Shown here: in pieces, positions 27,583 through 37,301 of the stretch | Layout of the letters: each line of letters opens with the position of its first letter | Position numbering within the stretch: position 1 is the stretch's first letter | DNA from: Pseudovibrio flavus | GTDB taxonomy: Bacteria; Pseudomonadota; Alphaproteobacteria; Rhizobiales; Stappiaceae | NCBI RefSeq assembly: GCF_009711345.1 | Contig: NZ_SMMA01000063.1 | Location: 135,850-199,849, forward strand | Direction of reading: 5' to 3' | Length of the DNA: 64,000 nt | Notes under the pieces: model-generated | Told to the model about the DNA's origin: nothing | Seen by the model: only the letters and a program-made list of their open reading frames with translations | Database searches by the model: none | Translations under genes and position numbers: made by a program

Positions 27583-28726
27583 GACTAACCAACCACGTTT
27601 CGTATTTGCTCGTCGCCTGTTTGACGGCAGTGGCGCCGAGCCAAAGTCAAACCAGCTCATTACCATTGATGCTGGCCGTATTGAGGCAATCGATGGCGCA
27701 GACGAAAAGCAGGCACGAGAAAACGGCGCGGTGGTCGCTGACATCGCAGCACCGGGTTTCATCGACATACAGATAAACGGTGCCAATGATGTTCAGTTTG
27801 ATAGTAAGTGTGGGGCATCTGGTCTTTTAAAGATTGCGGAAGGCGCGCGAAAAGGGGGCACTGCCCACCTGTTGCCAACGTTTATAACCGCCAGCGGGAC
27901 GGCCTATGAAGGAGCCCTGGCAGGCGTTCAAGAGGCGATGGCAATGGCCACGTCCTCCGGCATCATTGGTATTCATCTGGAAGGGCCATTTCTTTCCAAG
28001 CAGCGGCCCGGCATTCATAGTGCCGGTTTTATTCGGGAACTGGACGAAAGCGACCTTGAGCGCTTGCGGGCGACGTTTCCCGGTAAACTCCTCCTGACCC
28101 TTGCTCCGGAATGCACCAGTTCCACTGTTTTGGAGCAATTGGAGAAGGCGGGAGTGATTGTGTTTGTAGGGCACAGTCAAGCAAGTGGTGATGAATGCTC
28201 TAAGGCGCTCGAGCATGGCCTCAAAGGGGCGACGCATCTGTTTAACGCGATGTCGCAGATCAGCGCTCGCGACCCCGGTGTGGTTGGTAGCATTCTTGCC
28301 CATGAAGAGGCGTTCGCCGGCATTATTGCCGATGGCGTTCATGTTCATCCTGATAACTTAAAGTTGGCGGCGACGCTCAAGCCAGACACCCTTTGTCTGG
28401 TGAGTGATGCTATGCAAACGCTTGCCGGTACGAAGACCGAGTTTGAGTTGGATGGCTACAGGATCTTCTTGCGCGATGGCCGCCTGACAAATGCAGAAGG
28501 TACTTTGGCAGGGGCTCAGCTTGCCATGAATGAAGCCGTTGCGAACATGGTTCGCTACGCTGAGGTTGATCTCGCCGCAGCGCTAAAAATGGCGGGCACA
28601 AATCCCGCTCATGCGCTGGGGCTTGCCAGTGAGCTTGGCTACCTTAGAAGCGGATACCGCGCATCTATTACATTGCTTGATAATGATTTGAGCGTCAGCC
28701 AAGTTCTTGTCGACGGCCACAGCTAA
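27575..28726 (+). CDS. nagA: N-acetylglucosamine-6-phosphate deacetylase
   Basis: 383 residues. Landmarks are the metal ligand region HLEGPFLSKQRPGIHSAGF, GHSQASGDEC, HLFNAMSQI, IIADGVHVHPDNL and the catalytic Asp in LVSDAMQTLAGT. It removes acetate from GlcNAc-6-P to give GlcN-6-P for NagB. Last gene of the amino-sugar operon. The N-terminal MPETNQ precedes the beta-sandwich part as expected. Confidence 0.94.
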   Translation: MPETNQPRFVFARRLFDGSGAEPKSNQLITIDAGRIEAIDGADEKQARENGAVVADIAAPGFIDIQINGANDVQFDSKCGASGLLKIAEGARKGGTAHLLPTFITASGTAYEGALAGVQEAMAMATSSGIIGIHLEGPFLSKQRPGIHSAGFIRELDESDLERLRATFPGKLLLTLAPECTSSTVLEQLEKAGVIVFVGHSQASGDECSKALEHGLKGATHLFNAMSQISARDPGVVGSILAHEEAFAGIIADGVHVHPDNLKLAATLKPDTLCLVSDAMQTLAGTKTEFELDGYRIFLRDGRLTNAEGTLAGAQLAMNEAVANMVRYAEVDLAAALKMAGTNPAHALGLASELGYLRSGYRASITLLDNDLSVSQVLVDGHS

Positions 28727-29048
28727 CTTTGCTGGAGGCGAATGGGAGCGGTGCACGCATGAGGTGTGCGCTGCCAGCATTTTGCCTTGGGGAATCCGTT
28801 ATTATTCGACGCATATACAACCTTCGGTGTGTATTGATTGAGTCGGAATAAGTAAAATCTAGTCAAACCTGCGTAGTAATAAGCGCGGATTGCCGATGAG
28901 GCAGAAACAATAAATCGCTCAATTCATCAGTTGTTTGGCTTGGTCCGAAGAATTGAAAATATCCACTTAATCGAAAATTAACTGCATCCAACCACTTCTA
29001 AGTGCATTGGCATTTTTTACAGGTTCGTCGTGTGGGCGAGTGGGGAAG
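28727..29048. other. Intergenic region between nagA and the second chemoreceptor
   Basis: About 320 bases. A weak GC-rich inverted repeat lies just after nagA (around 28746-28775); the remainder is AT-rich and presumably contains the chemoreceptor promoter. No gene or RNA recognised. Confidence 0.45.
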
Positions 29049-31490
29049 ATGATGGGCAGTGTCTTAAGGGTGTTTTCGAACTTAAAGCTATCAGTCAAAA
29101 TTGGCGCTAGCTTTGTTGTTGTTTTGTTATTGTCGGCGGCAATTGGCGGTATCGGTGCATTAGCACTGTCCCAGCTGGCGCAGCAGACTGAGATTACCAG
29201 CGAAACAACGCGGCTTATGCAGTCTCTGGAGAGCGCATCGGCTGCTCGCGAGAGTTACACCCGTGACTTTGGCCCGAAAGAAGGGGACGAGGCGGCAGCG
29301 CAGCTTGATACGCTTGCTTCCCAGCTTCAAGCATTCCGCGAAAGCATGGTCGCCCATGGCAAGCCTCTTGAAACAACCGAGATGATGATCAAGGACGTTC
29401 GCATCCTGCAGTCAACATTCGGGTATGTGCGTAGTTCTGTTGCGGCCCAAGAAGCGCAGATGGAAAAAGTGCTTGAAGCAATTGCAGAGCTTCGCACTGT
29501 AAACCAGTCGATCAAGGCGCTTGTAGAGAAAGAGGCGAAGCTGGCCGCACAGCAGGCTGACGATGCAATTGCGCTACAAAAGAAGGCAGATGATGCGGGA
29601 CGTATCGTCTCTGATATTCTGCAAAAAGCCCTTACTCTTCGTCACGACTTCCTTATGTACAGCACGCGCTCAAGCGAGGACCTTGCCCACGTGGTTCTTC
29701 TTGAAGCTGCTAAAGCCCGCCGCGATGTAAAAGCGCTTGTTGGTGTTGGTCTGGAATCTCTGGACAAGGCAACCCTTGATCGCTTGAGCGAGCAGGTCAA
29801 CACGCTGGTTACCAAGCTTCAGGCGCTGAATAACACAACCGAATTCTCGGAACTCTATTCTCTGCGTCAGGAAGTAGGCACATCGATCGATGATCTGCTT
29901 GCCAACGCGAAGATTGTTCTGGGTATCACCTACCGTTCTGTCGATGTGGCAACCGTTGGCACCGAAGAGGCCAACCAGCGAGCGAAAGTCATCCAGTCCG
30001 CTGAAGGCGCGATGGAAGAACTGCTGCAAAACACCTTGCAGTCCGGCATGCTGATTATCGACTACGCCCGCGCTGGCTCAACCACAACGCCTGCGGACGT
30101 CAACACACGCCTGACAGAACTGGCCAAGATGGCAAAAGGCTTCAACGGCGAAGTGAAGAACATTAAGGGCGCAAGCAAGGAAGCCAAGGAAATTGGCGCA
30201 CTGGTTGGTGCAATCCAGCAGAGCTTCGATTCACTCGTTTCCAGCCGTGGTGACCTTGCAGAGCAGCTGCAGAACCTGACTGCACAGTCCGCAGTGGTTC
30301 AAAAAGACATCAGCGACATTGCAACCACAGAAGCTGAAACCGCGAACGCTGTTGGCAGCAACGCGATGAAGATGATCGGCAGCGCTTTGGTGGTCTGCTT
30401 GGTTCTCACCGCTCTTATTGCAACGCTGCTGTCTCTCGGCATTACCCGTCCTACCAACCGCCTCACAAACATCATGAAGCGCTTGGCTTCCGGTGATACG
30501 GACGTAGAGATTGACGGTACTCGCCGTAAAGATGAAATCGGCGAAATGAGCCGCACAGTTCAGGTGTTCCGCGACAACGCTATCGAGCGCGCTCGTCTTC
30601 GTCAGGAGCAGGCAGAAAAGTCCGATAAGGAAGCTGCCAAGCAAAAGCAGATTGAGGAACTTATCAGCCAGTTCCGTGAAACTTCCCGCGATATGCTTGG
30701 CTCTGTCAGCACCAGCATGAGCTACATGGGTGAGACGGCAAACAACATGGTTGAGCTTGCTCGTGGCACCAGCGATACCACTCAGCGGGCTACCGCGGCA
30801 TCCAATGAAACTGCTGTAAACGTGCAGATGGTTTCTTCGGCAGCCGAAGAGCTTTCCTCTTCCATCGAAGAAATCGCCCGTCAGGTCAGCGCAACAACTG
30901 CTGTTGTCGACAAGGCAACCGATGGTGCACACCTTTCCAACCAGCGCATTACGGAGCTCGCCGAGGCAACATCCAAAATTGGTGAGGTTGTTGGTCTCAT
31001 TCAGGCAATTGCCGAGCAAACCAACCTTCTGGCTCTTAACGCAACTATTGAAGCGGCCCGTGCAGGTGATGCAGGTAAAGGCTTTGCGGTTGTGGCAGCC
31101 GAAGTGAAAGAGCTTGCCAACCAGACCTCTAAGGCGACCGAGGAAATTAGTTCGCAGATCAGCGAGATTCAGAACTCTACATCCGAAGCGGTTATTTCCA
31201 TCGAAGGCATTGCCCGCACCATGGACGAAGTGACCAAGTACACTTCCGCCATCGCGACAGCTGTTGAGCAGCAGGGCTCTGCAACTTCCGAAATTAGCCG
31301 CAATGTGCAGGAAGCTGCAGCGGGTGCGTCTCATGTTAATGAGAACATGGACCGCGTGGTTTCTGATGTGAACGAGACCAGCCGCGCTTCTGAGGAAGTG
31401 TTGGGCGTCTCCACACAGGTCTCTGAGAAGACAGAGGCATTGAACCGCGAGGTTGATGAATTCCTGACAGCTGTTGCCAAAGCAGGCTAA
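29049..31490 (+). CDS. Methyl-accepting chemotaxis protein with large helical sensor domain
   Basis: 813 residues from ATG 29049 (a second ATG follows at once; an in-frame TTG at 29007 lacks a ribosome site). Membrane helix 1 spans about residues 14-38 and helix 2 about 442-463. The roughly 400-residue periplasmic part is rich in Ala, Gln, Glu and Lys and looks entirely helical, like a helical bimodular (HBM) or related long sensor. A HAMP domain (about 464-515) and signalling hairpin follow, with the conserved tip [19 protein letters not shown] near 655. Ligand unknown; it lies directly after the GlcNAc operon. Confidence 0.9.
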   Translation: MMGSVLRVFSNLKLSVKIGASFVVVLLLSAAIGGIGALALSQLAQQTEITSETTRLMQSLESASAARESYTRDFGPKEGDEAAAQLDTLASQLQAFRESMVAHGKPLETTEMMIKDVRILQSTFGYVRSSVAAQEAQMEKVLEAIAELRTVNQSIKALVEKEAKLAAQQADDAIALQKKADDAGRIVSDILQKALTLRHDFLMYSTRSSEDLAHVVLLEAAKARRDVKALVGVGLESLDKATLDRLSEQVNTLVTKLQALNNTTEFSELYSLRQEVGTSIDDLLANAKIVLGITYRSVDVATVGTEEANQRAKVIQSAEGAMEELLQNTLQSGMLIIDYARAGSTTTPADVNTRLTELAKMAKGFNGEVKNIKGASKEAKEIGALVGAIQQSFDSLVSSRGDLAEQLQNLTAQSAVVQKDISDIATTEAETANAVGSNAMKMIGSALVVCLVLTALIATLLSLGITRPTNRLTNIMKRLASGDTDVEIDGTRRKDEIGEMSRTVQVFRDNAIERARLRQEQAEKSDKEAAKQKQIEELISQFRETSRDMLGSVSTSMSYMGETANNMVELARGTSDTTQRATAASNETAVNVQMVSSAAEELSSSIEEIARQVSATTAVVDKATDGAHLSNQRITELAEATSKIGEVVGLIQAIAEQTNLLALNATIEAARAGDAGKGFAVVAAEVKELANQTSKATEEISSQISEIQNSTSEAVISIEGIARTMDEVTKYTSAIATAVEQQGSATSEISRNVQEAAAGASHVNENMDRVVSDVNETSRASEEVLGVSTQVSEKTEALNREVDEFLTAVAKAG

Positions 31491-31517
31491 CGGACTTCAT
31501 GCAAAGATCTTATGGGG

Positions 31518-31551
31518 GCCCCGCTGGCGTGATACGTCGGCGGGGCTTTTT
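31518..31551 (+). terminator. Intrinsic terminator of the chemoreceptor gene
   Basis: GCCCCGC at 31518-31524 pairs with GCGGGGC at 31540-31546, followed by TTTTT, 27 bases past the stop codon. A textbook Rho-independent terminator. Confidence 0.85.
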
Positions 31552-31678
31552 GTTTTCTCAGCGACGTTTTCTCTTTGATGCAGTGGTGCCTAGACGAGAC
31601 ATTTCGGAGCGCCGGGTGCCGAATATGGTCTACAAACTAGTGAGTGCCAACTTACGTGGACCTATTTGCGGCCAGTTA

Positions 31679-32737
31679 CTAAGGGCTCTCAACTGTCGCA
31701 GGGTTTTCCAATGAGCTGTCCTCTAAATGCTCCGAAAAGCGGTGAGCTACGGGAACGTGAGGCCAACCGAAGTGGGGTGGAGTGAGGTAGAGCAGTAAGC
31801 TCCGCGCTATGCTTCTTCTCCGCGCGTAGATACTATGAAGTGGTGAGGAGCTCGAAGGTGGCGCGACCCACCTTTCAAAGGTTACGTGATCGTACCCGCC
31901 CAACAATAAACGTGAGGCCGGTCTTTCAAGATCGCTCGCGCTATTGACCAGCTCCTGCCCAAACCTCAACCATTTGCGGCGGATGAACGTTATCTCACTA
32001 TTGAAGTTATGAGCGATGAATGCACCCAGTGTTTCGTATTCGCTAAAGCCGGATGGCTCGGTGAAGTCGATCAGATCTATAATCGCTTGTTGCCAAGGCT
32101 TCTCGTGCTTCGCCTCCACCTCGGCGATAAAGTGGTGAAGCCAAGAAACCCTCAGCGGGAAGCACTGAGCAATGAAGGATGCTTTTGTCTGGCGAGGGTA
32201 GCCCAGCAACCTTTCTATCATTGAGAAGTAAGGTTTGTGGTGTTCTTTACTGCGGTAGTAACTGAGTTTGCCGCTGTTGCTGACGAAGTTGATCGGCCGT
32301 AGAGGAATGGTATCTGCATCCCAGATGATAACGAGATCATCAACATCAAACTGGGCTGCTGCGGTTAGCTTTATAAGCTGCTGAAGATACCAGCCATAAC
32401 GCTGCGGATTATCTCGCTCAGTCGCCTTTTTTAGCTTTGCTCCAAACTCTAGCGTGTAGAGATTTTCATTTTCGACTGAAAACGAAGTCGGCGTGTTTTC
32501 TTGAAAAAGCTGTAGCTGCTTCTCAGGTACAATTACGCGGTAGGTATCGGCCTTTACGTTCTTGAGAATGTAGCGGGACCCTACCTTCCATGTATCCAGA
32601 TTGCCCCGCTCGCAAACACTAATCAGATGGACCTTTGGCTCTTTGGTAGGTGGGTTTACTTGCACAGAATCGCCGTTTTTAATTGTAAAGGAAAACTCAA
32701 ATTCCCACGGCGTGCTTACCCTGCAAATCTCCCGCAA
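31679..32737 (-). CDS. DUF6492-type, glycosyltransferase-like protein
   Basis: About 352 residues. After some 30 extra residues comes a nucleotide-diphospho-sugar-like alpha/beta start (KVHLISVCERGNLDTW), then VIWDADTIPLRPI, whose DAD resembles the metal-binding DxD of GT-A transferases. Further landmarks are GWYLQQLIKL and FSEYETLGAFI. This pattern matches the family I know as DUF6492, found near polysaccharide genes; its activity is unproven. No ATG or good ribosome site fits: the frame opens with TTG at 32737, after a stop at 32753. It stands alone, not in an operon, and looks somewhat AT-richer than its neighbours, so later acquisition is possible. Confidence 0.65.
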   Translation of the reverse strand: MREICRVSTPWEFEFSFTIKNGDSVQVNPPTKEPKVHLISVCERGNLDTWKVGSRYILKNVKADTYRVIVPEKQLQLFQENTPTSFSVENENLYTLEFGAKLKKATERDNPQRYGWYLQQLIKLTAAAQFDVDDLVIIWDADTIPLRPINFVSNSGKLSYYRSKEHHKPYFSMIERLLGYPRQTKASFIAQCFPLRVSWLHHFIAEVEAKHEKPWQQAIIDLIDFTEPSGFSEYETLGAFIAHNFNSEITFIRRKWLRFGQELVNSASDLERPASRLLLGGYDHVTFERWVAPPSSSSPLHSIYARRRSIARSLLLYLTPPHFGWPHVPVAHRFSEHLEDSSLENPATVESP

Positions 32738-32858
32738 AATACCAGTGATTTCTTAGGGTGTTCCATTAAAGGAAAGTTGCCTCAAGCCCTAACTAACTTT
32801 AGGGTCGAACCAAACTTACATAATCGCTGTTAGCGCACGAATACCGGAATTTCTGCCC

Positions 32859-33716
32859 ATGAGTATTCTTTCAATTCAATCACATGTTGCCTTTGGTCAT
32901 GTTGGTAACTCGGCTGCTGTTTTCCCGCTGCAACTGATGGGTCATGAAACGTGGCCGATCCATACGGTCCAGTTCTCTAACCACACCGGTTATGGCACTT
33001 GGACAGGTCGCGTGTTTGATGGTGACTTCATCAGTGAACTGGTTGATGGCATGCATGCTCGCGGGGCATTGGGTGGCTGTGAAGCGGTTCTTTCCGGCTA
33101 CATGGGCAGTGCGCCTATCGTTAATGCGGTGGTGGATACTGTCGCCCGTGTTCGTGCGGAAAATCCGAAGGCTCTTTACTGCTGTGATCCTGTTATGGGT
33201 GACGTGGGACGCGGTATCTTCGTTCAGGAAGGTATTCCTGAACTGTTCGTCAAAAAAGCCATTCCGGCTGCAGACATCATTACGCCAAATATGTTCGAGC
33301 TTGAACTTGCCTCTGGCCGTACCGTGAAAACGATGGCGGATGCGCTGGAAGCTGCTGAACTGCTGCGTAAAATGGGTCCAAAAATTGTAGTCGTCAGCTC
33401 TCTGGTCGTTGAAGAGACTGCACCGGACACCATTACAATCCTTGTTGTGAGCGATGAGGGCGCTTGGACTGTCACTACGCCTATCGTGCCGCTGGAGATC
33501 GCTCCAAATGGTGCTGGCGATATGCTGTCTTCGCTCTTCCTCGGCCATATCCTCAAAGGTTATAGCGCTCCTGAGGCTCTGAGCCGCACGATCTCTGCAA
33601 TCTACGAGGTTCTGCAGTCCACGTTGAAATCTGGTCAGCGCGAGCTGAAGATTGTTCCGACCGGCTTTAAAATGCTGGAACCGGAAGTGCTGTTCCAGCC
33701 TTCCAAGGTTGCGTAA
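32859..33716 (+). CDS. pdxY: Pyridoxal kinase
   Basis: 285 residues of the ribokinase-like PdxK/PdxY family. VAFGHVGNSAA at the N-terminus, HTGYGTWTG, CDPVMGDVGRG, ITPNMFELELASG and the anion-hole/catalytic motif APNGAGDMLSS are all present. It phosphorylates pyridoxal to PLP in the salvage pathway. It is monocistronic between two oppositely placed genes, with about 120 bases on each side. PLP serves the aminotransferase and MocR proteins in this window, but no direct link is visible. Confidence 0.93.
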   Translation: MSILSIQSHVAFGHVGNSAAVFPLQLMGHETWPIHTVQFSNHTGYGTWTGRVFDGDFISELVDGMHARGALGGCEAVLSGYMGSAPIVNAVVDTVARVRAENPKALYCCDPVMGDVGRGIFVQEGIPELFVKKAIPAADIITPNMFELELASGRTVKTMADALEAAELLRKMGPKIVVVSSLVVEETAPDTITILVVSDEGAWTVTTPIVPLEIAPNGAGDMLSSLFLGHILKGYSAPEALSRTISAIYEVLQSTLKSGQRELKIVPTGFKMLEPEVLFQPSKVA

Positions 33717-33839
33717 ATACGGCTCTTGCGCCGAGGAAATGCGAGTCTGAGCCTAATCTCAGACTTGTGTTCTAGTTGACGCGCGTGCAACCTGCTCCAT
33801 GTAATAGGGTGCAAGCCTTAGCGGGAGGAGGACGCACGC

Positions 33840-35285
33840 GTGAATATTCAGTCAGATACACTGGTGGCGGAAGAGGCAGTACAGGCTGCACCTTCTGTTG
33901 CTGACATTCTTAAGCTTCAAAGAGAAGCGTTCCTTCGCGATCAATACCCCTCGTTTGAAGAGCGCCGCGAACGGCTGCTTACCCTCAAAAACGCCCTCAC
34001 AGAGAACCGCGAGGCTTTTAAAAAGGCGCTCGATGAGGACTTCAATGGTCGCGCCTATACAGAAACCGAGATAGCCGAGTTCTATCCGATTTTGGAAGGC
34101 ATCAAGTATCAGCTGAAGCATTTGAAGCGCTGGATGAAACCTAGCAAGCGGCACGTATCCATGATGATGCAGCCAGCTAAAGCGCGTGTGATATACCAGC
34201 CTCTTGGTACCGTCGGTATTCTTGTTCCGTTCAACTACCCACTGATGTTGAGCATTGGGCCGCTGATGACAGCTTTAGCCGCGGGTAATCGCGCGGCGGT
34301 TAAGATGTCAGAGTTCACGCCTGCCACCTCGCGCTTGCTTGCTGAGGTGCTTGGTAAAGCGTTTCCGAAAGACCTTGTTTGCGTGGTTGAGGGGGACGCT
34401 CAGGTCGCTACCGAGTTCTCTTCCCAGCCGTGGGACCATCTGGTGTTCACAGGTTCCACTGCAGTTGGCCGTCATGTTATGCGGGCAGCGGCTGATAACC
34501 TGACACCAGTGACATTAGAGCTAGGCGGTAAGTCGCCAACCATCATTGATAGGGACTTCCCGCTTGAGGAAGCCGCTGATCGTATCTGTTTTGGTAAGTC
34601 CTTGAACGCGGGCCAGACTTGTATAGCGCCGGATTATGTGTTGGTACCGCGTGAAAAACGCGACGCATTTGTTTCAGCTTACCTTGCAGCTTTTGAACGG
34701 ATGTATCCGCGTTGGCAGGAGAACAAAGACTACTCCTCTATCATCAATGATCGGCATTTTGCGCGTCTCAACGGGCTTTTGAAGTCTGCTGGTGAGCAGG
34801 GCGCGCAAGCTCACTCAGTCCCAGATGCTAACGTGGAGGCTGGCCGAAAACTGGCGCCTCATGTTTTGACTGAAGTAACTGACGATATGGCAGTGATGCA
34901 GGAGGAAATCTTTGGCCCGTTGCTGCCGGTCATTGCCTACGACGAACTCGAAGATGCGCTAGAATTCGTGAGAGCGCGGGCACGCCCGTTGGCCCTTTAT
35001 TACTTCAGCAATGATAAGGCAAAGCAGGAGCATGTTCTGCATCAGACCCACTCTGGCGGCGTTTCCATCAACGACTGTGTGATGCATGTGGCGATTGATG
35101 ACCTGCCGTTTGGCGGGATAGGACCATCCGGTATGGGGCACTATCACGGTCCGGAAGGGTTCAAGACGCTTTCCAAGGCCAAGTCTGTTCTCAGTAAAGG
35201 TGGTTTCAACTCTACCAAGTTTATCTATCCGCCATATACCACCGCCCTAAAACGCTTCGTTTTGAAAACGCTTCTTGGCCGATAG
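33840..35285 (+). CDS. Aldehyde dehydrogenase, coniferyl-aldehyde dehydrogenase type
   Basis: 481 residues of the NAD(P) aldehyde dehydrogenase superfamily. Catalytic Glu in LELGGKSPT and catalytic Cys in NAGQTCIAPDYVLVP; GFKTLSKAKSVL near the C-terminus. The short N-terminus and VPFNYPLMLSIGPLMTAL are typical of the CalB/class 3-like group that prefers hydrophobic aldehydes. The start is GTG 33840 behind a strong GGGAGGAGG site. It is convergent with xsc and has its own promoter region, so a role in taurine metabolism is not implied. Substrate unknown. Confidence 0.87.
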   Translation: MNIQSDTLVAEEAVQAAPSVADILKLQREAFLRDQYPSFEERRERLLTLKNALTENREAFKKALDEDFNGRAYTETEIAEFYPILEGIKYQLKHLKRWMKPSKRHVSMMMQPAKARVIYQPLGTVGILVPFNYPLMLSIGPLMTALAAGNRAAVKMSEFTPATSRLLAEVLGKAFPKDLVCVVEGDAQVATEFSSQPWDHLVFTGSTAVGRHVMRAAADNLTPVTLELGGKSPTIIDRDFPLEEAADRICFGKSLNAGQTCIAPDYVLVPREKRDAFVSAYLAAFERMYPRWQENKDYSSIINDRHFARLNGLLKSAGEQGAQAHSVPDANVEAGRKLAPHVLTEVTDDMAVMQEEIFGPLLPVIAYDELEDALEFVRARARPLALYYFSNDKAKQEHVLHQTHSGGVSINDCVMHVAIDDLPFGGIGPSGMGHYHGPEGFKTLSKAKSVLSKGGFNSTKFIYPPYTTALKRFVLKTLLGR

Positions 35286-35298
35286 GCTGGAACAATGA

Positions 35299-35326
35299 AA
35301 AGGCCGGAGTTTTAGCTCCGGCCTTT
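35299..35326. terminator. Bidirectional terminator between aldehyde dehydrogenase and xsc
   Basis: AAAGGCCGGAG at 35299-35309 pairs with its perfect complement at 35316-35326, with a six-base loop and T/A flanks on both sides. It serves both convergent genes. Confidence 0.85.
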
Positions 35327-35349
35327 CTGTTTAAGTTTGGATGCTATAA

Positions 35350-37140
35350 CTAGAGCTCTGCCTCGGATGGCTTGCGGCGCATATCATCAATGCTGATACC
35401 TGCAACGCTGACCGGCTTCTTCATCGCATCGCGGCGGAACGGTTCGCCAAGTTCCTGATTGAGCATGACCTCAATGAAGGTCGTCTTGCCGTAGTGTGTC
35501 TGTTCCTCAACGGCTTTCGCGAGAGCGTCGGTCAACTCATCCATGGAGTAAACGGCAACGCCTTCCACGCCGCACGCCTTCGCGATGTCGGCATAAGAAA
35601 CCTTCTCGTTCAGCTCAGTGCCAACGAAATTGTCGTTAAACCAAAGGGTTGTGTTGCGCTTTTCTGCGCCCCACTGGTAGTTGCGGAAGATCACCATTGT
35701 GATCGCCGGCCAATCCTCGCGGCCAACAGATACCATCTCGTTCATGGAAATGCCGAACGCACCGTCACCAGCAAAACCGACTACCGGAGTGTCAGGGCAG
35801 CCGATCTTTGCACCGCAGATAGCAGGAAGACCGTAACCGCAAGGGCCGAAGAGGCCCGGAGCAAGGTATTTGCGTCCCTTTTCAAAGCTTGGATAGGCAT
35901 TGCCAATGGCGCAGTTGTTGCCAATGTCAGAGCTGATGATCGCGTTCTTTGGCAGAACTGCAGTAATCGCACGCCATGCCATACGCGGTGACATTTTTTC
36001 TGGCTCACGGCCGCGAGCGCGCTCGTTCCATGTGGTGCCCGGATCATCATCCTCGTGATCCATGGAGGTTAGGGCCTGAGCCCACGTAGATTTGGTTTTG
36101 GCGATAAGTGCAGTGCGGCCTGAGCGGTCGAAATCACCCGCATTAGCAGAAAGCTTGGACAGAATAGACTCTGCAACCTTTTTCGCATCGCCCACAATGC
36201 CAACCGTTACTGGCTTGGTTAGGCCAATACGGTCTGGGTTGATGTCTACCTGAATAATGGAGGCGTCCTTCGGCCAGTAATCAATGCCATAACCGGGCAG
36301 GGTAGAGAACGGGTTGAGACGGGTGCCAAGAGCAAGAACCACATCAGCTTTTGCAATGAGTTCCATTGCAGCTTTTGAGCCGTTGTAACCCAATGGGCCA
36401 GCATGCAGAGGGTGAGAACCCGGGAAGGCGTCATTGTGCTGGTAGCCGCAGCAGACGGGTGCATCAAGGCGTTCTGCCAGAGCCTTGGACGCTTCAATTG
36501 CGCCGCCGATTACAACACCAGCGCCGTTCAAAATAACAGGGAACTTGGCGTTTGAAAGAAGTTCAGCTGCACGCGCAATCGCTTCTTCGCCGCCAGATGG
36601 GCGCTCAAATTCAACAATTGCAGGCAGGTCTACATCAATGACCTGAGTCCAGAAATCACGAGGAATGTTGATCTGCGCCGGAGCAGAGGCGCGCTTTGCC
36701 TGAAGGATCACACGGTTGAGCACTTCAGGAACGCGGGATGCATCGCGCACTTCTTCCTGATAGGCCACCATGTCTTCAAACAGGGCCATCTGTTCAACTT
36801 CCTGAAAACCGCCTTGACCCATGGTCTTGTTGGCGGCTTGCGGCGTTACCAGAAGCAGCGGCGTATGGTTCCAGTAAGCAGTTTTGATTGGTGTAACGAG
36901 GCTGGTGATACCCGGTCCGTTCTGGGCAACGACCATAGACATTTTGCCGGTGGAGCGTGTGTAACCGTCAGCAATCATGCCTGCGTTACACTCATGCGCA
37001 CAGTCCCAGAAAGTAATTCCGGCCTCTGGGAAAAGATCAGAGATAGGCATCATTGCTGAGCCGATAATGCCAAATGCATGTTCAATACCATGCATCTGAA
37101 GAACTTTGATGAACGCTTCCTCCGTCGTCATCTTGGTCAT
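35350..37140 (-). CDS. xsc: Sulfoacetaldehyde acetyltransferase
   Basis: 596 residues, the usual Xsc length, of the thiamine-diphosphate enzyme superfamily. The N-terminal GIIGSAMMPISDLFPEAG and CAHECNAGMIADGYTR (containing the Glu that activates the cofactor), and the C-terminal ThDP/Mg motif starting AGDGAFGISMNEM and ending at NYQWGAEKRN, are characteristic of Xsc rather than acetolactate synthase. It converts sulfoacetaldehyde and phosphate to acetyl phosphate and sulfite, the committed cleavage step of taurine dissimilation. It is separated from the tauXY/TRAP operon by a LacI-type gene read divergently from xsc. No pta follows, although that is the common partner. Confidence 0.95.
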   Translation of the reverse strand: MTKMTTEEAFIKVLQMHGIEHAFGIIGSAMMPISDLFPEAGITFWDCAHECNAGMIADGYTRSTGKMSMVVAQNGPGITSLVTPIKTAYWNHTPLLLVTPQAANKTMGQGGFQEVEQMALFEDMVAYQEEVRDASRVPEVLNRVILQAKRASAPAQINIPRDFWTQVIDVDLPAIVEFERPSGGEEAIARAAELLSNAKFPVILNGAGVVIGGAIEASKALAERLDAPVCCGYQHNDAFPGSHPLHAGPLGYNGSKAAMELIAKADVVLALGTRLNPFSTLPGYGIDYWPKDASIIQVDINPDRIGLTKPVTVGIVGDAKKVAESILSKLSANAGDFDRSGRTALIAKTKSTWAQALTSMDHEDDDPGTTWNERARGREPEKMSPRMAWRAITAVLPKNAIISSDIGNNCAIGNAYPSFEKGRKYLAPGLFGPCGYGLPAICGAKIGCPDTPVVGFAGDGAFGISMNEMVSVGREDWPAITMVIFRNYQWGAEKRNTTLWFNDNFVGTELNEKVSYADIAKACGVEGVAVYSMDELTDALAKAVEEQTHYGKTTFIEVMLNQELGEPFRRDAMKKPVSVAGISIDDMRRKPSEAEL

Positions 37141-37190
37141 GTTGGCCGTCCTTTCAACTAAATATACTTAAATTCTTGCCGTGCAGATGG

Positions 37191-37200
37191 ATGCACTTAA
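37191..37200. promoter_or_regulatory. Weak TauR-box-like element upstream of xsc
   Basis: ATGCACTTAA matches eight of ten positions of the TauR repeat CTGGACTTAA as I remember it; a poorer copy, ATATACTTAA, lies at 37162-37171. Their spacing of 29 bases differs from the 22 at the tauK/tauR site, so functional status is doubtful. Confidence 0.2.
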
Positions 37201-37260
37201 AAGGTGTTCAGGGAGACCTCCTCTTCCCTTAGGTGAAAGGATATGGTATGAAAATAGTAT

Positions 37261-37274
37261 TGCAAACGTTTTCA
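37261..37274. promoter_or_regulatory. LacI-family operator between xsc and lacI-type gene
   Basis: TGCAAACGTTTTCA, a near-perfect palindrome around AAACGTTT with the CG centre typical of LacI/GalR operators. It is the only such site in the 161-base divergent region and lies 28 bases before the regulator ATG and about 120 bases before xsc. It could control one or both genes. Confidence 0.6.
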
Positions 37275-37301
37275 TAAAAATTTTCATTGGCTCGCTTATT
37301 C

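Noticed and set aside
26662..27786. 374-codon minus-strand frame across nagB
   Set aside because: Overlaps nagB and the ends of its neighbours; no ribosome site or family match.
29007..29048. TTG at 29007 as start of the second chemoreceptor
   Set aside because: It has no ribosome site and would add a non-homologous hydrophilic stretch before the first membrane helix; the ATG at 29049 fits better.
30231..31334. 367-codon minus-strand frame across the chemoreceptor
   Set aside because: Antisense shadow of the repetitive helical signalling domain.
35350..37140. Acetolactate synthase as the identity of the ThDP enzyme
   Set aside because: Xsc-specific N-terminal and C-terminal segments and linkage to taurine genes fit sulfoacetaldehyde acetyltransferase better.
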